Part shown: piece by piece, positions 57,976-64,000 of the stretch
How the letters are laid out: each line of letters begins with the position of its first letter
Position numbering within the stretch: position 1 is the first letter of the stretch
Assembly: GCA_001048675.1 (NCBI GenBank)
Contig: CCKK01000003.1
Location: 712,802-776,801, forward strand
Length of the DNA stretch: 64,000 bases
Source: Vibrio diabolicus
GTDB taxonomy: Bacteria > Pseudomonadota > Gammaproteobacteria > Enterobacterales > Vibrionaceae
Direction of reading: 5' to 3'
The notes under the pieces: generated by a model
Told to the model about the DNA's origin: nothing
Database searches by the model: none
The model's input: only the letters and a program-made list of their open reading frames with translations
Translations under genes and position numbers: made by a program

Positions 57976-58825
57976 AAGTATGACCCGAAAAAAAGTGATT
58001 CACTGGTCCGTGACCTTTCCCCACTTCCAATTCATCCGCGTGTGCGATAGCTTGGCTGATGTACTGCTTACCAAGGTGCACCGCTTTGTGCAGGTTGTTG
58101 CCTTGACTAAGGTAAGACGCAATGGCGGAAGACAGTGTACAGCCCGTACCGTGGGTGTTTTTGGTCGGAAAACGCTTGGCGCTGATTGACTCCGCACTGT
58201 TTTGCATGATCAGCAGATCGTTGCTGTTTTCATTTTCTTCAAGATGACCGCCTTTGAGCAGAATAGCTTTGGCACCAAGTGCACGAAGGTCGGTAATCAT
58301 ATCGTTCATTTCAGATTCTGATTGAGGCACTGGCTTACCCGTCAATGCTGCACCTTCTGGCAGGTTAGGAGTGATGATGTCTGCCAGTGGAATTAGTTCT
58401 TCTTTTAATGTGCTGATTGCTGATTGCTCAAGTAGCAAATCGCCGCTGGTGGCGACCATGACGGGATCAATCACAAGATGTTTAGGTTGGTATTGCTTAA
58501 TCTTGTTAGCAACGACTTTAATGATGTTCGAATCCGCCAGCATGCCGACTTTTACCGCCACAATATTGAGATCGGTAAACACTGCATCGAGTTGGCTTTC
58601 AACGTGATCAAGAGGAATAGGGAAAATCGCAGAAACGCCTTGCGTGTTTTGTGAGGTGATGGCGGTAATCACTGAGCAGGCGAAGCTGCCAGTGGCGGAC
58701 ATCGCTTTGATATCGGCTTGGATGCCTGCGCCGCCGCCGCTGTCGGAGCCTGCGATGGTTAAGACAACAGGGGTGGTTATAGGTGATTGTGCCTGGTGTA
58801 AAGATGGCTGTGATTGCTGCGTCAT
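57965..58825 (-). CDS. thiD: Hydroxymethylpyrimidine / phosphomethylpyrimidine kinase
   Basis: This is a 286-residue protein from the ATG at 58825, which has a clear GGAG ribosome site; upstream in-frame codons reach into the riboswitch side and are not used. It has the ribokinase-like fold: TIAGSDSGGGAGIQADIKAM start, DPVMVATSGD, and the anion hole TKNTHGTGCTLSSAIASYL. It phosphorylates HMP and then HMP-P to HMP-PP for ThiE. It is the first gene of the operon, directly after the TPP riboswitch. Confidence 0.96.
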   Translation of the reverse strand: MTQQSQPSLHQAQSPITTPVVLTIAGSDSGGGAGIQADIKAMSATGSFACSVITAITSQNTQGVSAIFPIPLDHVESQLDAVFTDLNIVAVKVGMLADSNIIKVVANKIKQYQPKHLVIDPVMVATSGDLLLEQSAISTLKEELIPLADIITPNLPEGAALTGKPVPQSESEMNDMITDLRALGAKAILLKGGHLEENENSNDLLIMQNSAESISAKRFPTKNTHGTGCTLSSAIASYLSQGNNLHKAVHLGKQYISQAIAHADELEVGKGHGPVNHFFSGHTYVR

Positions 58826-58929
58826 GGTCGCTCCTACTACAAGACGTATAGGAACTGACTTTGACCGTTGTGGATAGATCGATTGTTCGATCGTTTCGCT
58901 CGCCAAAGAGGAGCGGCGAAAGGCAAAGT

Positions 58930-59025
58930 GCGCATAGTTCCCTACGTCAGTGCTAACTGAATCAGGTTCAACGGGTCTCGAATCTCGATCTCAGCCAACG
59001 CTTATCGCGTGGCCCCCCGACTATT
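58930..59025 (-). promoter_or_regulatory. TPP riboswitch (THI element) controlling the thi operon
   Basis: Read on the minus strand, the conserved TPP aptamer is clear: GUCGGGGGGCC opening P2, the pyrimidine-sensing GGCUGAGAU, a variable P3 stem, GACCCGUUGAACCUGAU, and the closing GCACUGACGUAGGGAAC. It ends about 105 bases before the thiD start, leaving room for an expression platform that hides the ribosome site or terminates. Thiamine pyrophosphate should repress the seven-gene operon. Confidence 0.95.
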
Positions 59026-59341
59026 TCGCTCGGATGATAGCAGGACCCTTGTAGAAGGGATACGTTTTTTGAGAGTAATTATTATTGAGTATTCAATTAT
59101 GCGAGGTGAGTGATAGAGTAAGCATCTAAATGGTTCGTCGTGTGGAATTTACTAGTGCAACGCTCTGGTGAAAGAGCTGAACCTGGAATATTTAATAAAT
59201 AATCGTGGTCTCGTTAAGCAAGGATTAGCACAAAACAAGGTTAAAAAACTGTTAAAATTTAACGCGTTGCCAATTTAACTTTGTTGAACTTTTCGACAGT
59301 TAATTAGGAAGGCTAAGACGATCATCGAGCAAGGAGACTTC
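59026..59341. other. Intergenic region with thi and tldD promoters
   Basis: A small hairpin (CCCTT/AAGGG, 59045-59058) lies just upstream of the riboswitch. The rest is AT-rich and must contain the divergent promoters. I looked for a short peptide gene that could feed the TldD/PmbA pair and saw none convincing. Confidence 0.45.
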
Positions 59342-60727
59342 ATGCTTAATTCTGCAACAGCGAAGTCAGTGATCGATCATGCACTCTTTTTGGGGGCTGA
59401 TTTCGCTGAACTATTCGTTGAACATCATCAAACTAACACCGTCCAGATCGCATCTGGTGAGGTGGACAAGATCAATTCGGGGATTGATTTTGGTATCGGC
59501 ATTCGCCTCTTCTTCGGTCACAAAGTGCTTTATGGATACACCAATAGCACGGACGAAGCCGAGCTAAAACGCGTAACGTCATTGCTTGCGGCAAAAGACA
59601 AGCGTGAACAAATCGCGTCAGCAGGTTCTTTGAATTTGAACCGCTACCCAATCCAACACGGTTGCCGCATGCCGTTAAGTCAGGATGCCAACTTAGATTC
59701 AAAAATCGCGTTTCTATTGAAAGTTGACCAAGCTGCGCGTGCAGAAAGTGAGTACATCAGCCAGTTCATTGGTAGTGTGCTTCAGCGCGAGCAGCAAGTG
59801 TCTATCTTCAACTCAGAAGGTCTACACGTTGACGATACTCGTCACTACATCCGAGTTGCTGGTAATACCGTTGCTCAAAAAGGTAATGAGCAGTCTTCTG
59901 GTATGGAAGGTCCTGGCGCTCTTGCTGGTTGGGAGTTCAGCGAACAGCTTGATGCGAAAGAGCTGGGTCAAACTATCGCGCAGCAAGCGTTAGTGAAACT
60001 TGGCGCTGATGCTTGTCCATCAGGTGAAATGCCAGTGGTGATTGGTAACGGCTTTGGCGGCGTTATCTTCCATGAAGCGTGTGGCCACTTACTCGAAACC
60101 ACTTCGGTTGCGAAGAAAGCGTCCGTATTCCACGACAAGATGGGCGAAATGGTTGCTCACACCGCAGTGAATGCAGTTGATGATGGCACCATGACCAACG
60201 AATGGGGCTCGATTCATGTTGATGACGAAGGCATGAAGACTCAGCGCACTCAATTGATCAAAGACGGTAAGCTAACCAGCTTTATGGTCGATAAAATGGG
60301 TGGTATGAAGACAGGTTATGAGCCTACGGGTTCTGGTCGTCGTCAGAACTACAAGTTCGCACCAACCTCGCGAATGCGTAACACCTTTATTGAAGAAGGC
60401 GAGCATTCACTTGATGACATGCTGGCAGGCATCGAGCGTGGTATCTATGCGAAGAAGATGGGCGGCGGCTCGGTTCAACCGGGTACGGGCGAGTTCAACT
60501 TTGCCGTTCGTGAAGCTTACCTCATTGAAAATGGCAAAATCACCAAGCCTCTGAAAACAGCAACACTGATCAGCACGGGTCCAAAAGTGCTGAAAGAAAT
60601 CAGCATGGTCGGCAAAGACATGGCGCTTGCGCCGGGCATGTGTGGTTCAGTAAGTGGTTCAGTACCAACAACAGTCGGTCAGCCAACACTGAAAGTAGAT
60701 AATATTCTGGTAGGAGGCGGTAACTAA
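59342..60727 (+). CDS. TldD-family metalloprotease subunit
   Basis: This is a 461-residue protein with AAGGAG eight bases before the ATG. The zinc motif HEACGH is in GFGGVIFHEACGHLLE, and a Cys near the end (APGMCGSVSGSVPTT) is the third-ligand region. The TldD/TldE complex cleaves unfolded peptides in a central chamber and matures microcin B17 and CcdA turnover products in E. coli. The short N-terminus (MLNSATAKSVIDHALFLGAD) differs from E. coli TldD, so this is probably a second, paralogous pair. Stop and next start overlap in TAATG. Confidence 0.92.
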   Translation: MLNSATAKSVIDHALFLGADFAELFVEHHQTNTVQIASGEVDKINSGIDFGIGIRLFFGHKVLYGYTNSTDEAELKRVTSLLAAKDKREQIASAGSLNLNRYPIQHGCRMPLSQDANLDSKIAFLLKVDQAARAESEYISQFIGSVLQREQQVSIFNSEGLHVDDTRHYIRVAGNTVAQKGNEQSSGMEGPGALAGWEFSEQLDAKELGQTIAQQALVKLGADACPSGEMPVVIGNGFGGVIFHEACGHLLETTSVAKKASVFHDKMGEMVAHTAVNAVDDGTMTNEWGSIHVDDEGMKTQRTQLIKDGKLTSFMVDKMGGMKTGYEPTGSGRRQNYKFAPTSRMRNTFIEEGEHSLDDMLAGIERGIYAKKMGGGSVQPGTGEFNFAVREAYLIENGKITKPLKTATLISTGPKVLKEISMVGKDMALAPGMCGSVSGSVPTTVGQPTLKVDNILVGGGN

Positions 60728-62070
60728 TGAGCCAAGAACAACAACTTCTTAATGCGGTTGATTACGTCCTATCAGAAGCAAAGCGTCAAGGCGCAGAAGC
60801 GGACGTCATTGTAAACCGCAACAGCAGCTTTTCTCTGAAAGCAAACCAAGGCAAGCTGGATGAGTACAAAGTTAGCTCAAGCCAAGTGCTGGGTGTTCGA
60901 GTCATTAAAGATGCCCGTGTCGCGACCAGTTATTCTGAATCACTAGAGCAACCAAGTTTAGATTTGATGCTCACAAACGCGCTGCAAAGTGCTCGCTTTT
61001 CCAAGCAAGATGAACATCAAACCATCAGCTGCGTAAACAGTAAAATCACCACTGATATTGCAGAAATTGCGCAAGACGATACCACATCGGTCGATGAGAA
61101 AATTGAACTGTCCCTTGCGCTTGAGCAAGGTGTTGTGGCTCTGCCTCACGCTTCAAGCTCACCATACAATGGTTACAGTGACGGTGAAACTCAGCTCATC
61201 ATCGCGAATACTCAAGGTACGTTATGTCAACATTTCGAGCGATCGTTCACTTGTTACGCGTATACCTTGTTTGAAAAAGACGGCAAACAGTCGATGGCGG
61301 GAAGAATGTCGCTAGGTCGCCGTTTTGATGAGTTGGATCCAGCTTATTGTATAGAAGGCGGTTACAACCTTGCTCGCGATCTTCTTGAAGGCGCTCCGGT
61401 TGCGACAGGTAACTATCCGGCCATTTTCCACATCAATGCTTTAAGCAGCCTGTTTGGTGCATTCGGCAGTGCGTTTTCTGGTGTGAGTGCGATGAAAGGC
61501 ATCTCGCCACTGGGTGACAAGCTTGGTCAAAGCGTTGCAAGTGAACTGATCACCTTTACCGATGCGGCTTACATGCCAAATGGTATGGCAATCGCAAGTT
61601 TTGATAGTGAAGGCTTTGCTACTCAAGACAATGTGTTGATCGCCAATGGCCAACTGAATACGCTATTGCACAATAGCCAAACAGCGAGTTATTTGGGTGC
61701 AGTGTCGACGGCAAGTGCATCTCGCAGTGCAAAATCGAGCCTAGACGTATCGGCAAATCATAAAGTGATTGCGACAGGCAACAGCAGTGCGCCAGAAGTC
61801 AAAGTAGGTGAATACCTAGAATTAGTCGAACTGCAAGGGGTTCACTCTGGTGCAGATGCTGTCAGTGGTGATTTCTCATTTGGTGCGAGTGGCTTCTTGT
61901 GCCGTGATGGAGAGCGCGTTCAACCAGTTCGTGGGATCACGGTAGCCGGTAACTTCTATAAGATGCTGCAAGAAGTAGAAGCTGTGGGTGATACGCAGCT
62001 TATTAATGATAGCCGCACTTTCTTCGCGCCAGATGTGCGTTTTGCTCGATTGAGCATTGGCGGTAAGTAA
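60727..62070 (+). CDS. PmbA/TldE-family protease subunit
   Basis: This 447-residue protein is the non-metal partner of TldD: ADVIVNRNSSFSLKANQGKLDEYK in the N-terminal domain, FDSEGFATQDNVLIANGQLNTLLHNSQTASYL and GVHSGADAVSGDFSFGASGFL in the C-terminal domain; no HExxxH. It is translationally coupled to the TldD gene, supporting a heterodimer. The two TldD/PmbA proteins probably work on one unknown peptide or protein substrate. Confidence 0.92.
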   Translation: MSQEQQLLNAVDYVLSEAKRQGAEADVIVNRNSSFSLKANQGKLDEYKVSSSQVLGVRVIKDARVATSYSESLEQPSLDLMLTNALQSARFSKQDEHQTISCVNSKITTDIAEIAQDDTTSVDEKIELSLALEQGVVALPHASSSPYNGYSDGETQLIIANTQGTLCQHFERSFTCYAYTLFEKDGKQSMAGRMSLGRRFDELDPAYCIEGGYNLARDLLEGAPVATGNYPAIFHINALSSLFGAFGSAFSGVSAMKGISPLGDKLGQSVASELITFTDAAYMPNGMAIASFDSEGFATQDNVLIANGQLNTLLHNSQTASYLGAVSTASASRSAKSSLDVSANHKVIATGNSSAPEVKVGEYLELVELQGVHSGADAVSGDFSFGASGFLCRDGERVQPVRGITVAGNFYKMLQEVEAVGDTQLINDSRTFFAPDVRFARLSIGGK

Positions 62071-62093
62071 GCGCGGCATAGAAAGTCAGAAAC

Positions 62094-62125
62094 AAAAAAG
62101 AGGACTCGATCGAGTCCTCTTTCAT
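62094..62125 (+). terminator. Intrinsic terminator after the PmbA-like gene
   Basis: AAAGAGGACTC and GAGTCCTCTTT form an 11-bp stem around GATC with A and T flanks; bidirectional with trmY. Confidence 0.9.
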
Positions 62126-62150
62126 CATCTAGCAACGTGTACGCGAATAA

Positions 62151-62750
62151 CTATAATTCGCGGATATCCAGTTCGTTGTGGATCAGTACTACACACTGAG
62201 AAGCAAACAGCATCTTAGGCCCAAGGCTGATTTTCTCAGTACCTAGGCGCTTCAAGCTGTTGAACGACTTCTTCGGCATCGGGATGTGATCGGTTAGCAA
62301 GAAACATGGGTTTTCACCAATTTCTGTGTCACGAACAAATTCGCCTTTCTTGTCCAACATATAAAGTTGGTGGTCTTCCGCCAGTTCTTGCACCAAGCGT
62401 TCAAAGCTCACTGTACGAACCGTAATACCGGGTTCAACTTCACGAAGCTGCTCTTTACCCATACCAACAGATGCGTCTAACGCACGGGCAACGGCATCGA
62501 TCAACGTTGACTCGTGAAAACCACCAATATTGGTAATGTCGTTTGAACGAATGGTAATCGTGCGCGAGTAATCCTTCGTGCTCTCTAATACCAAGTGGAC
62601 AACCACATCTTCACGGTGAGATTGTGCCACGAACATGGTGTTCATCATGGTATGAGCAAGGATCTCGGTATGCGCCTCGTTACCAACACCTTCTAATAGT
62701 GCTTTGCTGGTCGTTGGCGCCGCGCGAGCTCGTAAAACAAAAGAGCGCAT
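62151..62750 (-). CDS. trmY: TrmY-family (COG1901) SPOUT methyltransferase
   Basis: This 199-residue protein matches the TrmY family from end to end: MRSFVLRARAAPTTSKALLEG start, the HTEILAHTMMNTMFVAQSHREDVVVHLV segment, and the SAM-knot region FLLTDHIPMPKKSF with ISLGPKMLFASQCVVLIHNELD. In archaea TrmY methylates pseudouridine 54 of tRNA at N1. The same family occurs in Vibrio and some other gammaproteobacteria, where tRNA position 54 is normally ribothymidine, so the bacterial substrate is uncertain. Single-gene unit. Confidence 0.9.
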   Translation of the reverse strand: MRSFVLRARAAPTTSKALLEGVGNEAHTEILAHTMMNTMFVAQSHREDVVVHLVLESTKDYSRTITIRSNDITNIGGFHESTLIDAVARALDASVGMGKEQLREVEPGITVRTVSFERLVQELAEDHQLYMLDKKGEFVRDTEIGENPCFLLTDHIPMPKKSFNSLKRLGTEKISLGPKMLFASQCVVLIHNELDIREL

Positions 62751-62910
62751 GAATTTAGCCTCTATATAGGAAGAGTGAATGCGCGGAAGTATATACCCAA
62801 GCAGGGAAGGGATGCGAGTTTAATAGTAAATGTGAACTTACTTACAAAGCTTCGATTGTCGTGCGGAGTGTGCTGGTTAGAATAGGAGGCAACCCTGTTA
62901 GGAGCGGTAT

Positions 62911-63435
62911 ATGGAAATCAAAAAGATAAATAAAGACATTTATAAAAAGAAAGTAAACCTGGTGATTGGCGGTTTTGTTGCGTTGCTCGCTATCTCATCT
63001 CTTGCCTTTAGTACCTTGCTTATTGTTTTGTTTGGCAACACTGAAGTCGTACCTGAACAATCAACGGGAAACTTTCATTGGAATTTGATTGGTGTCCTTC
63101 TCGCAGTCGCAACTTCCCTCTCTTTATTGAATCAAATTAAAACTCGGCCATACATGGAAGAGGTGTTGTACGTTTGGAAGCTCAAGCAACTGCACAACAA
63201 AATATTTCGTAAACTAAAAAGCATTAAAGCAGCCGCGAGCAATGACGATGTAAAAGCGCTCACTACGCTTAAGTTCTATTACACAACGCAACAACAAGTG
63301 TTTGAGTTAGACAACAACACATTGACGATGAGTAGTGTAAATAAAGAATTAGAGGCAATTGAGCAAATCGAAGCGGAGCAATCACTGGATCTTGATATCA
63401 CCAGCTTTAAAGAGAGCTGGGTAGACACATACTGA
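62911..63435 (+). CDS. DUF3087-family inner membrane protein
   Basis: This is a 174-residue protein with AGGAG ahead of the ATG. Two membrane helices (about 18-42 and 58-78) are followed by a cytoplasmic helical tail of about 90 residues. The start MEIKKINKDIYKKKVNLVIGGFVALLAI is characteristic of DUF3087, a gammaproteobacterial family of unknown function. It has its own terminator. Confidence 0.85.
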   Translation: MEIKKINKDIYKKKVNLVIGGFVALLAISSLAFSTLLIVLFGNTEVVPEQSTGNFHWNLIGVLLAVATSLSLLNQIKTRPYMEEVLYVWKLKQLHNKIFRKLKSIKAAASNDDVKALTTLKFYYTTQQQVFELDNNTLTMSSVNKELEAIEQIEAEQSLDLDITSFKESWVDTY

Positions 63436-63478
63436 TTGCCTATTTGCTACTTGAAGTTAACAACTGAGTGCTAAAAAT

Positions 63479-63520
63479 AAGCGTTTGAGTGAGATTTAAT
63501 CACTCGACGCTTTTTTTTTA
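63479..63520 (+). terminator. Intrinsic terminator after the DUF3087 gene
   Basis: AAGCGTTTGAGTG pairs with CACTCGACGCTT (one mismatch or bulge) and is followed by nine T. Confidence 0.85.
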
Positions 63521-63541
63521 GTTTTTTTTTCTAAAAAGGGG

Positions 63542-63569
63542 TTGCCAAGAAAAATCATCTCCCTATAAT
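63542..63569 (+). promoter_or_regulatory. rrn-type promoter P1
   Basis: TTGCCA at 63542 and TATAAT at 63564 are 16 bases apart, followed by the GC-rich discriminator GCGCCTCC typical of stringently controlled rRNA promoters in Vibrio. Confidence 0.85.
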
Positions 63570-63659
63570 GCGCCTCCGTTGTCAGGGCAAAGCGGAAACG
63601 CAAAAGCGGTTGGCAACAAGGCGAAAGAAAAGCTTCTAAAAATTAATTTAAAAAAGTGT

Positions 63660-63687
63660 TTGACACTGAAAGTTAATTCCTTAGAAT
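63660..63687 (+). promoter_or_regulatory. rrn-type promoter P2
   Basis: TTGACA at 63660 and TAGAAT at 63682 are 16 bases apart, with discriminator ACGCCTCC, repeating the P1 pattern. Two tandem promoters of this kind usually drive a 16S rRNA operon. Confidence 0.85.
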
Positions 63688-63722
63688 ACGCCTCCGCTTC
63701 GATAGCAAAGCTTACGAAGCAA

Positions 63723-63735
63723 GCTCTTTAACAAT
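63723..63735 (+). promoter_or_regulatory. boxA-like antitermination element
   Basis: GCTCTTTAACAAT is the rRNA-operon boxA that recruits NusB/NusE for antitermination. Confidence 0.7.
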
Positions 63736-63742
63736 ATAGACC

Positions 63743-63759
63743 TCCTGCACGACCCACCA
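63743..63759 (+). pseudogene. 3' tail of a tRNA-Lys (remnant)
   Basis: TCCTGCACGACCCACCA is identical to the last 17 bases of bacterial tRNA-Lys (3' T-stem CCTGC, acceptor ACGACCC, then ACCA). The rest of the tRNA is absent: boxA and AGACC precede it directly. tRNA-Lys precedes tRNA-Val in Vibrio rRNA spacers. Confidence 0.75.
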
Positions 63760-63787
63760 TTTCCTTCCACGGAAATCAAAATAATGT

Positions 63788-63863
63788 GGGCGATTAGCTC
63801 AGTTGGGAGAGCACCTGCCTTACAAGCAGGGGGTCACTGGTTCGAGCCCGGTATCGCCCACCA
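63788..63863 (+). tRNA. tRNA-Val (anticodon TAC)
   Basis: This 76-base complete cloverleaf has acceptor GGGCGAT/ATCGCCC, D-arm GCTC...GAGC, anticodon stem CCTGC/GCAGG with loop CTTACAA, T-arm ACTGG/CCGGT with TTCGAGC, and encoded CCA. It follows the rrn-like promoters and the tRNA-Lys tail. Confidence 0.97.
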
Positions 63864-63977
63864 TTCTCTAAGTATTTTTGGAATAAAACGTCCAAACCAG
63901 AACAAGCAATTGATACTGGTTGGCATTTTTGACTCTGAAAGTCTTTAGAAAATGTAACTTCCTTGTGAAGAAACATA

Positions 63978-63990
63978 GCTCTTTAACAAT
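63978..63990 (+). promoter_or_regulatory. Second boxA-like element at the window edge
   Basis: GCTCTTTAACAAT recurs 255 bases after the first copy, followed by TTGGAAAGCT. This is the form seen in Vibrio 16S-23S spacers, so a 23S rRNA gene may follow beyond the window. Confidence 0.6.
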
Positions 63991-64000
63991 TTGGAAAGCT

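Noticed and set aside
59026..59341. Precursor peptide gene for the TldD/PmbA proteases
   Set aside because: No short frame with a credible ribosome site and peptide-like leader/core is visible in the gap.

Overview
The window looks like part of the second chromosome of a Harveyi-clade Vibrio, most likely Vibrio parahaemolyticus or a close relative such as V. alginolyticus. The grounds are the gene families present, a chromosomal Qnr pentapeptide protein with cysteine at position 115 (typical of that group) next to ompW, and rrn-type promoters leading into a Vibrio-style tRNA spacer. No species assignment could be checked by search. There is no phage, insertion sequence, CRISPR array or integron in the window.

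Layout. 0-12 kb: an RluA-type pseudouridine synthase (cut by the window edge), a DsbA-like/metallo-beta-lactamase-fold pair facing a LysR regulator, a Cof-type phosphatase, a three-gene diguanylate cyclase cluster, glutathione-dependent formaldehyde detoxification (frmA, fghA), arylamine N-acetyltransferase, another LysR gene, and a siderophore-interacting reductase under a Fur box. 12-24 kb: an S9 peptidase lipoprotein, a LysE exporter opposite an Lrp regulator, a chitin-active LPMO, the qnr cluster, ompW behind an FNR site, an EmrAB-type efflux pair, a Rof-like Rho inhibitor and a lactamase-fold hydrolase. 24-37 kb: an HTH regulator with a GH63 lipoprotein, a macrodomain protein, two VOC proteins, LysR genes, a DUF1254 protein, a HAD phosphatase and an M3 peptidase. 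37-45 kb: glycerate use (cdaR, GntP permease, glycerate kinase), a MocR regulator opposite an EamA exporter, and a Cys-rich protein. 45-48.5 kb: an orphan prepilin and a same-strand run of small enzymes (three GNATs, HAD, SDR). 48.6-53 kb: an anaerobic TMAO-reductase pair (torY, torZ) behind an FNR-like box, and a PAP2 phosphatase. 53-59 kb: a complete thiamine salvage operon thiD-thiZ-thiX-thiY-tenA-thiM-thiE under a TPP riboswitch. 59-64 kb: a TldD/PmbA protease pair, a TrmY-type methyltransferase, a DUF3087 membrane protein, then two rrn-like promoters, a tRNA-Lys remnant and an intact tRNA-Val.

How it fits together. Most units are small metabolic or stress modules, each with its own regulator. 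Oxygen limitation (two FNR-type boxes), iron (Fur box) and thiamine (riboswitch) are the clearest regulatory inputs.

Main caution. Five genes (a LysR gene, a HAD phosphatase, the M3 peptidase, a GNAT and thiE) are each broken by exactly one extra base, and the start of ompW appears to carry two extra bases. A sixth gene (EamA) may have one extra A near its end. Every event is an insertion and none is a deletion, which points to sequencing or assembly error rather than gene decay. The most unusual structure is at the right end: rRNA-type promoters and a boxA leader run directly into the 3' tail of a tRNA-Lys and then tRNA-Val, with no 16S gene between them.
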